Shown here: in pieces, positions 22,301-34,030 of the stretch | Position numbering within the stretch: the stretch's first letter is position 1 | How the letters are laid out: each line of letters opens with the position of its first letter | Source of the DNA: Apostichopus japonicus | Lineage: Eukaryota; Echinodermata; Holothuroidea; Aspidochirotida; Stichopodidae | Assembly: GCF_037975245.1 (NCBI RefSeq) | Contig: NC_092566.1 | Location: 16,657,001 to 16,721,000 of the forward strand | DNA length: 64,000 nt | Reading direction: 5' to 3' | Made by a program: the position numbers and the translations under genes | The notes under the pieces: model-generated | Database searches by the model: none | What the model was told of the DNA's origin: nothing | Seen by the model: the letters and a program-made list of their open reading frames with translations, nothing else

Positions 22301-23502
22301 TTAACGCAATGCAGGAATAAGGGTCGTTATCATACTAAAGAGAGTATGGATCATCTTTGAGATATTATTACAAAGTAAAATATCAAAAGAATGTCTACGT
22401 AACATTTCCTCACAAGCGATTACCCCGTTGGCGAGAGGGGTTTTGGTGTAAAAAGATGTAACAACCATAGATACCAATACAACTTCACTTGGGACGCCGG
22501 TAGTGAGATTATTGATAACTCTTAGACATGTGTCGTATCCTGTAAAAGGGCTAGCGATGTTATGCAGTAGGGGATTAACACATTCTAGAGAGATGCATTT
22601 ACCTTTGGTATTAACTGAAACCTCGGTCTTTTTAACCAGTATACGTTCACAAGTCTCTGTAACCGTACTTAACTTCTTTATTGCGATTTTATGGTTGTAT
22701 GTTTAATAATTCACCGTATTGGAAGTGTTGTATCTTGTTTATAAGTTTTAAATATCTTACCACAATTTTCTTCGTCTTCGCCGTTAACACAGTCGGCCAT
22801 GCCGTCACATCGGAAAAATTGTGGAACAGTGTGATTTTCGTCACAGCGAAATTGAGCCACCGTCGGATATGGAAGACCTTGTAAAAATAACAATATTAAC
22901 ACCTTTGGGTATAATCATTACATAAATAAATCTAACGTTCTATGTAATTCTAAACACTCAGCAAATGATTGACAAAGCATATACTTGTAAAATATGTTAT
23001 AATTTTTCCTATATTATACTTTAAATAAATGGACCCAAACACATATGGCGTAATGCGCATTAGGTAGGCTATACTGCCTAAAAATAAGATTAAATCAATT
23101 CAAATTTCATCTTGAAAACTATTATTTAGAAATATTAACGATGATATATTGTATCTTCGGTGTCATTCTATCCTGAAAGAAACTGATTGTATACTGTTGA
23201 GAAAAGAAGATAACTTTTGCAATATAACGTATTACAAAAGGCTAGATATCTCTCACATGTGGACATTTCTTTATTATTAATATTATAACCAATACGTCGA
23301 CAAAATTATTGACCACTAACCTGTGGGGCCGTGCGGGTGCCTTATTTAGGAAAAGCGTTTAAAGAGGAAACATGATCGTGACAAGGAAAAAGTTATAAGT
23401 TATAAAATTAAAGCAAAATCAGGAGTAATTACCTAACCCAAACGGTAACAAACAGATGCAACTGGACAGCAGAAACAAACGTAATGGAATCTGCGTTCCC
23501 AT
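22301..23502 (-). CDS. Secreted degenerate-LDLa protein, array gene 3
   Basis: Exons 23502-23433, 22877-22761 and 22539-22301, 426 nt, 141 residues, intact. Against gene 2 the LDLa exon changes ENIT to ENHT, PQSF to PQFF and GTAD to GMAD, with only two silent changes. Exon 3 carries Arg for Ile (MLRRHS). In the 3' region of this unit an otherwise open minus-strand frame seen in units 1 and 4 is stopped (TAT to TAA), so that frame is not a conserved gene. Confidence 0.72.
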
Positions 23503-24458
23503 ATTGTTCTTCCTTTTCAAAGCGATAGAAAACGTTTCCAATGATATAGTAGTATGTTCCTCTTTGTTTCAATTCACTTAGCTGGTATGGTTAAAACTAT
23601 AACTCTTATTTATTTATTTATTTATTCCAAGATTGGCGTCAATTCATCACCGCAGTTTCTGCAGTGTAAACGCAAGTTAATAAACTACACTACATTGGTA
23701 TGGAAGTTCTAAGAGCCAATTCAGTTGATTTTTTTTTAGTATTTTCTGATCATTTTTTCTTCTTCAAATTTAGCCAAAAATTCAAAAGAGCGAGCCTTTT
23801 TGTCCGTCCGATACATCGTGTAACTTGTCAACTTGGCAAAGCCGAAACATGAAAATGAGCACAAATAACTGAACAACAAAGCATACAAGAAATAACGGTG
23901 TGAAACCAATGAAATATAAACTCAACAATCAAACACAAGAAACAAAGAAGCTAAATACGTTTAAAGAAACTTGTACAATTATAATGGTTTAAAAATATAT
24001 AGACACATGCCTCTGTTAAGGTCTACCAAATGTGAATTAGTCTTAAGAATTCTATTGGGCTCGAGCTGTTTACGTTTCTACATATTAAGAGAAGCTTTGT
24101 TACACCAAAGTGAGTTTTAGGTTATCAAACAGATGAAGAGGATGGTTCTGAAAATTAAAACTGCATGGGACAGTTTTAGGTGTATTTTTGTTTATGGTTA
24201 TTGAAACGTAAGCGAAATTTGGAGTCTGATTCAACAACATGTATGCCATAATCACAAACGTTACAGTGAGATGTGTATATGACATTTTCACAATCACTTT
24301 GGCGGCGTTTCGGGAAATTTAACATTACGGATATTTATTTTGGCTCCAACCGTAATATACTTACACACTTGACAACTTAACAACCGATATCACCCTTGCG
24401 AGACAGATGGAGAGACGAAAAGTGTGAAGAATACCAGCAACCGCTTGAGAAGATGTGG

Positions 24459-25662
24459 TTAACGCAATGCAGGAATAAGGGTCGTTATCATACTAAAGAG
24501 AGTATGGATCATCTTTGAGATATTATTACAAAGTAAAATATCAAAAGAATGTATACGTAACATTTCCTCACAAGCGATTACCCCGTTGGCGAGAGGGGTT
24601 TTGGTGTAAAAAGATGTAACAACCATAGATACCAATACAACTTCACTTGGGACGCCGGTAGTGAGATTATTGATAACTCTTAGACATGTGTCGTATCCTG
24701 TAAAAAGGCTAGCGATGTTATGCAGTAGGGGATTAACACATTCTAGAGAAATGCATTTACCTTTGGTATTAACTGAAACCTCGGTCTTTTTAACCAGTAT
24801 ACGTTCACAAGTCTCTGTAACCGTACTTAACTTCTTTATTGCGATTTTATGGTTGTATGTTTAATAATTCACCGTATTGGAAGTGTTGTATCTTGTTTAT
24901 AAGTTTTAAATATCTTACCACAATTTTCTTCGTCTTCGCCGTTAACACAGTCGGCCATGCCGTCACATCGGAAAAATTGTGGAACAGTGTGATTTTCGTC
25001 ACAACGAAATTGAGCCACCGTCGGATAAGGTAGACCTTGTAAAAATAACAATATTGACACCTTTGGGTATAATCATTACATAAATAAATCTAACGTTCTA
25101 TGTAATTCTAAACACTCAGCAAATGATTGACAAAGCATATACTTGTAAAATATGTTATAATTTTTCCTATATTATACTTTAAATAAATGGACCCAAACAC
25201 ATATGGCGTAATGCGCATTAGGTAGGCAATACTGCCTAAAAATAAGATTAAATAAATTCAAATTTCATCTTGAAAACTATTATTTAGAAATATTAACGAT
25301 GATATATTGTATCTTCGGTGTCATTCTATCCTGAAAGAAACTGATTGTATAACTGTTGAGAAAAGAAGATAACTTTTGCAATATAACGTATTACAAAAGG
25401 CTTGATATCTCTCACATGTGGACATTTCTTTATTATTAATATTATAACCAATACGTCGACAAAATTATTGACCACTAACCTGTGGGGCCGTGCGGGTGCC
25501 TTATTTAGGAAAAGCGTTTAAAGAGGAAACATGATCGTGACAAGGAACAAAGTTATAAGTTATAAAATTAAAGCAAAATCAGGAGTAATTACCTAACCCA
25601 AACGGTAACAAACAGATGCAACTGGACAGCAGAAACAAACGTAATGGAATCTGCGTTCCCAT
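24459..25662 (-). CDS. Secreted degenerate-LDLa protein, array gene 4
   Basis: Exons 25662-25593, 25035-24919 and 24697-24459, 426 nt, 141 residues, intact. Its LDLa exon encodes the same residues as gene 3; the three base differences are all silent. It is the most upstream unit in gene orientation. Downstream of its stop the intergenic sequence resembles unit 1 rather than units 2 and 3, indicating exchange between units. Domain order and start choice as for gene 1. Confidence 0.72.
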
Positions 25663-25754
25663 ATTGTTCTTCCTTTTCAAAGCGATAGAAAACGTTTCCA
25701 ATGATATAGTAGTATGTTCCTCTTTGTTTCAATTCACTTAGCTGGTATGGTTAA

Positions 25755-28201
25755 GCGACGCAAGTAATGTTTACCTAAACACAGAACAAGCACGGTGCGT
25801 ACGTCATAGCCAAGGGAACTCGATCAGCAGTTTTTGAATGTGCTGGTTGTCATTTGAGATCCACACAATAACATGCGGTTATAATTTTGGTAAGTTTGAC
25901 CTTTCTTCATCCTGTTTGATGTAATTCTATACTAACAGAAGCATTACTAGAATATATCAACGGTAAATGCATTTTCATCATGTACAATAGGAGAATGATG
26001 TATGTCTCCCACTGATTTTTTAAATTTTATTTCCTTCATGATAATTTCATGTTCGTTTGAAGTTCAAACTTTTTGTACCAAAAGTGTACTGTCAATGATT
26101 CCGAAATCTCCAGAAAATAACGTTTTGTTCTTCTACAAATTTTGATTTGATTTCATTAGTTGCCTTGTTATAACATTGTGCCAATCAATCCAGGAATAAA
26201 GCTTATCAAATTAGTAACCTAAATGTTCTAGGAAATTAAATGTAATAGCAATTTTGAAGATCTTGTGTGCGATGTTACATTAAATGTGTAAAGGTAGCAA
26301 AGAATTGCTAAGCTTTTTGACTATCTGGTAACAAGTTGTACATTCTATATGCCTCTCGCTTTTTTCCTCTTTATCTTTTGATTCGAGGGGGTTGGAGGAG
26401 GGCACGCGGCAAAACCTTCCAACTAACGAGTGGCTAAATCATGTCATCTAAAAGTTTGAATTTTTTACTCTGCTAAGCTCTTGATAAAGTCTCTTATAAC
26501 TTTTTTTCTGTCTGTAGATTCTCCCCAGATTTTAAGGCATCCATCATAGGTATTTACTCTCCAGCTCCTCACACTCCTTCATAAGGAGCATGTTAAATTT
26601 GTTTTTCATATAGATCCCAAATTAAAACGCTTCATGGACATTGTTCCTCCAGATTGTCATGTGTTCTTTACTTGACTGCTCGCTTGTATAGGTGACGACT
26701 ACTTGGGAAGTTTTCATCTTCACTTGTCACTGAATCCTTGGAGCAATTCGTTAACTATGAGTAATATTTTAGGAGTGTTTTTGTGGCAGTGAAAATCATT
26801 AGCTTTACAAGACCAATTTCATTTGAGTTTCCTAATTATTGAATAATTTGAATACAAGTCAACTGTTTTGAAGATTTCCCTGCAGTTTGCGTCTTGTATA
26901 AAGCTTTATTGCTAGCATATAAGAATTGAAAATTGAATCAATGTAATTTCATCCCTCTTCTATCACTATATGAAAATACATCGCACGGATTTATTTCAAG
27001 TAAAGTGGACAAGTAGATTGGTGATTGTTGATTGACAGTTCCCGTTGATTGACATACTGTAGTATCATAGTGCACGTCAACCTTCCTCTTTAGTGTTCTC
27101 CCACGAATTGGTGCCAGTGTTTTCATATTTGTTGTATTTCAGTGTTCTGTATTTATGTTGTATTTGGTGACATCCAAGGGGCAAAAAATAAAGCGGTTTC
27201 AAATGTTAAACCTATCGTTTCTAGGATCACTCTTTTGAGTCTCTTTGTTTCTTCAAATCATTACGACGAGCTATTTTTTCGCACGCCAGATTGACCTTCC
27301 CAGACTGTTATACTTCTTCAAATCACCCGACTTCAAAGTCAGTGTGGATGCACCATATAAAACCCTAGATAGAATTAGTGAGAATACAGACAGGTTAATG
27401 AGTATGGTGAACACAAAGAGATGAATGGATTTACACATTCTCCTACACAAGCTCTCTAGTGGATAAGCAGTTTGGTAACAGTTTTATTTTATTTTGATTA
27501 ATGTTTTTGTTCAGAATATAGATATTTAGGTATCAATTCAGAAAATTGTTTGCTTCATATATACATGTTATTCGTTAAAAACTAATCAGGCACGGTAGTG
27601 TACTTTGTCAGCATTTCACTCGTTCTTCTCTTCCTTCCTGGTATTAATATTTTTTTCATCAGAATCATGAGATTCATATATGCAAGTAGCTGTTTACTTC
27701 ATATACATTATGCTATACGTGAATATATGATCAGTATATAGTTCAAACGTTCTTTCCTTCCTTCCTGGTATTGATATAAACGTTATTAAAACAACGAAAT
27801 GTCACTCGGATCAAATTTGTTCAGGTATTTCCTTAATTTCCCCCAAAAAGGAGAACTTTTGGAATTGTTTTTTCAATCCCTAGGAGTTGAAGGAGACGGA
27901 AAGCTAATACACAAGGAACATATCGGAAGGCGGAGCTTTCGACATACTGAGCGAATTAACGACGTTAACAGATAAACAGATGACCTTTACTTCATGTTGA
28001 TGTAACATCGATTATCATTGGTGGAAAGAAATACCAGACACGTTTGAATCACTCTGACTACTTCCTTATTGTATGGAAATTTGCGAAAGACTGGACTTTG
28101 TTCGCGAAACTAGTCAATTTGTTAAATACGTTATCAATGGTGAATTTCGTTTGTTAGTTCGCACTTTTTTTCAAAATTCAAAATTAGACCAAGGATTAAA
28201 C
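25755..28201. other. Intergenic region between the array and gene C
   Basis: No supported gene. It holds AT-rich DNA, a purine-rich stretch at 26380-26410, a minus-strand open frame at 26938-27126 without recognisable domain, a partial repeat related to 33.65-34.03 kb (27382-27500), and two similar TTCCTTCCTGGTATT-containing stretches at about 27630 and 27755. Confidence 0.45.
27382..27500. repeat. Partial copy of the 33.7-kb dispersed repeat
   Basis: Shares GAGAATACAGACAGGTT, GGTGAACACAAA and a block from ACACATTCTC to CAGTTTTATTTT with 33781-34022, but with an internal deletion and without the ribozyme-like motif. It is therefore a dispersed, decayed repeat family. Confidence 0.7.
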
Positions 28202-31178
28202 ATGGAGGATTTATCCATCATTTATCTTTGGATGTGCTGTGTGCTTTATTTAAATGGTGTTTTAGCAGACGACCTTCCATATCAGGAGTTTGAAGACCTA
28301 ACGAAAGTAGACAACGCCAAGTTGGAACATGATAGTAACATCATGATGGGAAAGTTAGATGTAAGTTGCTTACTTTTCATATGCGAGTTGTAAGTACAAG
28401 AGAAAATATACCCAGACACTCGAAATAAATATGCATGTGTCAAAACCTGATTCAATTCTTAGCCAATAAAACCCTACCAAGTAGATTAAAACTTCCGAAT
28501 TGATGTCATACTTTGTTCATACATATAATTCTAAAGAATTATTTAAGAGAAAAAAATGATGATATGGGCAAAAGAATGCCCGGAGATTTGTTTAGGTCAA
28601 GAAAGAGTGATCACCCATATGACTAGCATTGAAAATGTTTAACTTGAACAAGAACAAATCTTGTAACAGTGATTTTTCCTTTAAAAAACAATGTCTCAGT
28701 TGGATAATGCCTTCAAGTTCAAATTTGAACAACTGTGAAATCATATGTTTACCACAGAAAAAGCCTATAGTGATGCAGAACAATTTCAGCTAAGCAGTCA
28801 ACTTTTGCCACCGGAAATATGTTTACAAAAATGCGGTACGCAATCGTTAGTTTTTGTTTGAAAACTCTTAAGAGTTATTGGTAAACATGACTCCAAATCA
28901 ACTAAAAATTTTAAAGTTGTTTTGATCGGTATCAAATGTTTCACAGTTTGTTGTTTAGCGTATTAAATATTAGCTACGAAATACCGTCCAGTGGGAAAAG
29001 GTGACATTACATTAATCGAATGGTATTGACAACTTTATAATAATAAATAAACTCCGTTAATCTAGAAGATTAGAAGTTGAATCTTACTGAACACTTTAAA
29101 TTAATCACCGATATCGCAAGATGGTAAAAAAATGCAAAATTCCTCAATTAACTTCTCGCTAGGCTTTCAAGTTTCATTAAATTTATAACCCTTCTTATCA
29201 CCCGTTTACAGGATGTGCTTGCTGGACTTAATAAACGAGAACAAGAAACCAGAAGATTGGTGGAAGAGTTCGCTCAAAAAGTTTCGCTGCATCAGACACA
29301 TCAGAAAGAAGAAAGTAGCGAGGTTACAGAAAAATTAGCAGGTACATTTTCAACTTTGAAACTTGATGTAGACTAATTTAATTTTTACAAGATGAGATAT
29401 TTATCTTATAATAAACACAACATGCAAAGGATGTTGATTTTGAAAGAACCTGTGACATTTCTGCATGTTGTGTTTCGAGCCGTAGTATAGACAAACTCTA
29501 GCTGGACCGGCATGGACGTAAAGTATATTTAAATCATGTATATTGTATAATTTTCGTAGTTCCCAACCTGAATAGAGCCCAGCTGCAATAAAGATATAGT
29601 AACGGGTTGCATCCATTTATAACATTCTAGCCACCGAGGACAAAGCAGGTCATTTCTACAGAGATAGGTAGTGATCATTCCGGTTAAAACTGTCATGTTT
29701 TCTAATACGTTTGCAAAAATAAATTTAATAAAAAGACCAAACGCAATAGCTTCTACTAAATGATATGATGAAAGATAATGTGATCATTACAATTTGATCT
29801 AATTCAGAAATAAATAAAGTATTTAAATTTTTTGAAAGTTTTCCAACTGCTTTCCGTAAATTTCTATACTTTCCGTAAATATTTACTGTAACTACTTTCC
29901 ATAAATATCGTTATGTTCCGTGAATATCATTATCCATCAGAGCACATGATGAAAAGTGAGACCACACTCGGACAAAAGGTCTCGGATCGCAAGAAACGAA
30001 GCCGGGGAGACTTAGGCGTACCAGGTACATTGTAAAGTAAATGTTATAATATTCTTCGTTACGTGTATGATTATATTATGTTTTGGATTCTCTTGAACTA
30101 AATAAATAATACTGATAAATATTCATTGTATGAATCCTAGAGAGAGACAATTGTCACAAGGGCATGTTTGATAAGATTACTACTTTGATCAAACTACAAT
30201 ACACACTGAGAACGAAATATGCAGCAGAAGTTTCATCAATCAAAGACACCCCCATCCCCCATCCCCCACCCCGTTTAAATGATAGTGTGATTTGTTGTTG
30301 GTTTATCGGGCAATCTTTTGGTTACGTAATATAACCGTTGGTTATGAGTACATCATTGACTATGCTGTTAAGAGAAATATGCGCTGAGTAAATATACATT
30401 ACTGTCTTTATTACTACAGATACCGTAGCACCATCCCTAGAAATGAATGGTACTTGTTACGTGGAGGCTTGCCCACAGAGACCATTCCTCCTCGTACCAG
30501 GTCGAGATGGGCAACCAGGCGCCCGGGACAAAGGGGGTCCCCTGGTGACAGAGGATCAAAAGGGGATCGCGGTTCCACAGGTCTTCCTGGAACAATTGGT
30601 CCCAATGGGGACATTGGACCTAAAGGTGTCAAAGGAACAGAAGGAGATTCTGGCCAGAGAGGAAGTAAAGGCGCCAAGGGGATGCAAGGAAGAATTGGTG
30701 TCCAAGGTAGAGTACATGTTAAAACAAGTTGATGAAACATTGGTATACAAATCAAAGCATTAACAACATTGTTCCCTTTTCTGTATACTGTCTGACCTCA
30801 AAATATTTCCATAAATATCTTTGCAGTCTTTGTGGAGAGAAAAGGGAAGGAATGCCTCTTAACCGATCTAACAATTATTTTCGTTTTGCTTTCTCAGGTA
30901 CGAAGGGTGACTCAGGCGTAAGTGGAAGCGGAACAACTTCCAAAACACATTACACCAGATGGGGAAGTAGGACATGTGAGGGCACTGCCCAGTTGGTTTA
31001 TGAAGGTAATCCGAATGATATCATTTGTGTCATTAGAAACATGCAGATTGTAACAACTTTAATTGTGCAAACATCACTTCTATCATATCAAAAATATGTC
31101 AAATTAAAAATAAAATGAAAGGAAGTATTAAATAATATATAAGCTCAAGAAGTGAGTTACTGGTATCATCATCATCAA

Positions 31179-31237
<59 letters not shown>

Positions 31238-31872
31238 ACATCATTATCATCATCATCACCGTTATCATCATCATCATCGTTATCATCATCATCATCATCA
31301 TGTTAATGATGATGATGATGATCATGGTGATGAAGATGATGATAACGATCATTCTATATGTCCACGTTACTTGTCTTTTGTCAGGTTATGCAGCAGGTGC
31401 TTACTACGACCAGAAAGGTGGAGGAGCCAATTATGTTTGTCTACCACGTAATCCTACATACGACAGACCAGATGCTGGTGTCAATACATGGCGGGCATAT
31501 ATGTATGGCGCAGAATACGAAGTTGTAAATTTCCCGCCTTTTAGTGGTTTGGATAACGGAGATGTACCCTGTGCTGTCTGCTCAGTCTCTGAACGAAGCG
31601 TGGCGTTTATGCAACCTGCTCGCATTGACTGTCCTGACGGCTGGACGAGAGAATATTACGGCTATCTGATGGCACAATCCTACATCTATTATCGATCAGA
31701 GTGGGCTTGTGTTGATCATTCTGCTACTCTCACCTCATCGTCCTCTACAGGGAATTCAGACGGCGCTCTATTTTATCCAACAGAAGTACATTGTGGCAAC
31801 TCACGTACTGGACTACCTTGTGAACATTATACTGATGGGTACGAGGTTACTTGCGCAGTTTGTACCCGGTAA
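28202..31872 (+). pseudogene. Short-chain collagen C4-like gene C (6 exons) with a one-base lesion
   Basis: Exons 28202-28360, 29212-29341, 29941-30024, 30420-30706, 30898-31005 and 31385-31872 (plus). Exon 1 (159 nt, same length as genes A/B) encodes a signal peptide (MEDLSIIYLWMCC, cleavage near GVLA). Exon 2 is a charged coiled-coil; exon 3 ends the propeptide with furin-type RKKR. Exon 4 has CYVEAC before the helix, then about 23 Gly-X-Y triplets. Near 30521-30530 (GCGCCCGGGAC) the Gly-X-Y frame slips by one base, and the summed length is 1256 nt, one short of 1257. Exons 5 and 6 encode an otherwise intact C-terminal domain (HYTRWGSR, LVYEG, CAVC, WACVD, stop after CTR). Either a recent pseudogene, an allele or an assembly error; all other exons look functional. 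Confidence 0.8.
31166..31335 (+). repeat. (ATC/CAT)n microsatellite in gene C intron 5
   Basis: About 170 bp of interrupted trinucleotide repeat ending near 31335, with the last exon acceptor at 31384. His- and Met-rich open frames over it are repeat artefacts. Confidence 0.95.
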
Positions 31873-32849
31873 ATGTACTTTAATCAGTTGTCTGCGTTTA
31901 GTTGTTTGTTTCCAGAGTTTGAACCAAACTCACTACGACTGAAATTAATTTTGTCTCTCCTTTGAAATTTGACAAGTCATGATAATGAATTGCTAATTTT
32001 TATAACTAACTATGTATGAATCAACTTATGGAACCTGCTTTAAATTACAACAACAAATGGACCATGACATTTTGTATTGATGGTTTCTAAGTCTACTATC
32101 AAGCTGAGTTCAGTATAATATGTTATGTCTAGTTGATGTTTATCGCATTACCAAAGAAAAATAAAACTCTCCTGAGGAAACTTGACATAAGCTGTGGTTG
32201 ATAAATTGCATTTGACAATAATCTTGGTATACCTTTTGATAATTTCACTATGTATCTATTATACTGTGTATTTTGTACTCGAATTAAGAACTCGTTTAAG
32301 TTAGAGATACTTATTGTCTTCATCATATTATGATTATTGTTTATGATTATTGATTATGATTATTTGATTATGATTATTTGATTATTGTTTATGATTATTT
32401 GTCATCATATCATATTGTAATATTAAATATAACAAAAAAAAAAGAAAAGAAAGAAAGACTGAAATTGCTGTATCAAAAAAGGAATAACATCATAAAAATA
32501 ATGAAATAATATGAAAATTATGAAATTATAAATACGTGAAAAACAATGACATCATGAAACCATGATTCTACGTAAACTCATGTGATGATATAAATCATTG
32601 AAACATGAGATGACGTTTCATTATCACCTAAAGCACTGACAAACGGCTCTGAAAGAAATCAATATAGTCTACGATCGTTTGTGTAAAATATCACAGTAGT
32701 GTTTTCTAAACTCACATGTCATGCATGTATATTTTTTTCAGTCGAATTTTGAATAGAAGACATACCTCAGACACGGAAACTGTTTTGTGCGTATGATATT
32801 TGTGAGTCTATTGAATTAGATTTATGGAAGTTATCTAATAGTGTAGAAT
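31873..32849. other. Downstream of gene C, no gene seen
   Basis: AT-rich DNA after the gene C stop codon, probably 3' UTR then intergenic. Contains a (GATTATGATTATT)n-like low-complexity stretch at 32328-32405. No coding feature. Confidence 0.5.
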
Positions 32850-33419
32850 CAGTGGCGTGAAAACATGGGAATGGGGAGGGGCATGGTCCCCCTCTTCCGA
32901 TCGTCAGTTGGGAGAAATAGTTCAGTTGGGGGTTTCTTTGCATTCAATCGGGCAAACTTTAGCCACTACTACGGGTATATCCACCCCTCCCACCTTTTCA
33001 ACCTCCTAAAAATATTTATTAACAAAACCTTTCGTTTGGGGCTACTTATATAGCCCTAAGTTAAAGTCTAAATAAGCCTCAGAAAGCTCAATTGGACATC
33101 TAAATTTATTTTCCTGAGGGAGGACTCCCAAACCCGCTACAGAGTAGACGGCTTCAATGACCGCATGGAGCCCCCTATTATTAAGAAATTAAAGTTCTCC
33201 ACTGGCCCTCCCACGAAGATTCAGCCCCCTACTATAATCAGTCAGGAGAAATTTAGAATTTATTAGCACAACCTTCCGTTGAGAGCTTCTTACAAAGACC
33301 TTACTTATAATCGTAATTTGTCTTTGTGGCCCTTCCATCTAGGTTCAGCTTCCTACTTTAATCACTTGGGGAAATATTAAATTCGGCCTCACCAACATTG
33401 AATTCCTGTGACGCCAATG
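32850..33419. mobile_element. Possible hAT-type MITE, decayed
   Basis: Begins CAGTGGCGTGA and ends TGACGCCAATG, imperfect inverted ends of hAT type. The flanks TGTAGAAT (32842-32849) and TCTGGAAT (33420-33427) match at 6 of 8 bases. No transposase. Imperfect ends and target site suggest an old insertion. Confidence 0.5.
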
Positions 33420-33639
33420 TCTGGAATCACTATAGTATTCTGCTTTTTCGAGGCTCACTACATAGTTCCGTGTATATGACGTAGAACAACATATGAAGTT
33501 TCAGTTAAAGTCAGGAGACACAGTCATGTGACACACGTTAAGTTAAATTATATAGACATGCATCACAAATTTGTGATTATTACCTCTGTTACTGCGACGT
33601 ACTGTTCAGTAATTAAAGTATGATGAAAACAAATCCATC

Positions 33640-34030
33640 AGAGGTTATAGATTTTAATGTCAAATTCAACTTTATTTGCTTGGTGTAAAAGTAAGATGAC
33701 CTGACGTTTCGATCCTCGCAGGATCTTCTTCAGAGGCTGAATGACAAGTAACAGAAACTACAAGAGACAGATACAAGCAGAGAATACAGACAGGTTCATT
33801 TATGAGCAGGGTGAACACAAAAGAGAAATATGTAAGAGGATTAGTTGACTAGGAATGGAGAGAAGAAAGAAACCAACAGGGGGAAGAGGAGAGGTAGGAG
33901 ATAAACTGTAGAGCTACGGGAAGAGGGGTGATAGAGGGGGGGGGGACGTCGGCCCCTCTTTGACACATTCTCTTACACAGGCTCTTTAGTGGATCAGCAG
34001 TTTGCTAACAGTTTTATTTTGCTCGTGACT
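33640..34030. repeat. Dispersed repeat carrying a hammerhead-like motif
   Basis: Contains the widespread animal-repeat sequence GACGTTTCGATCCTCGCAGG (33703 onward) and a tail shared with 27382-27500. The motif is of the kind found in Penelope-like retroelement flanks, but no reverse transcriptase or GIY-YIG frame is nearby. Includes a G-run at 33935-33946. Confidence 0.55.
33696..33745 (-). ncRNA. Hammerhead-ribozyme-like motif (imperfect)
   Basis: Read on the minus strand: CTGAAGA (core box), GATCC-loop-GGATC (stem II), GAAAC (second core box), then ACGT as a minimal stem III and GTC|A as the predicted cleavage site between 33703 and 33702. Stem I pairs AGGT with GCCT. One extra A lies between the core box and stem II, so self-cleavage is uncertain. 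Confidence 0.4.

Larger units (their letters stand above)
17132..25754 (-). repeat. Tandem array of four ~2.15-kb gene units
   Basis: Four head-to-tail units start at 17132, 19285, 21442 and 23593, each opening with AAAACTATAACT and (ATTT)n and closing with GCTGGTATGGTT. Each carries the same three minus-strand exons and an AATAAA about 120 bases after the stop. Units are highly similar by eye, with mosaic differences. The flanks (before 17132, after 25754) do not continue the repeat. Confidence 0.95.

Noticed and set aside
28073-28201. Upstream ATG at 28073 as the start of gene C
   Set aside because: In frame, but it would bury the clear signal peptide at MEDLSIIYLW; the 28202 start also gives a 159-nt first exon identical in length to genes A and B.
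31128-31451. Poly-His and poly-Met frames
   Set aside because: Translation of the CAT/ATC microsatellite in gene C intron 5.
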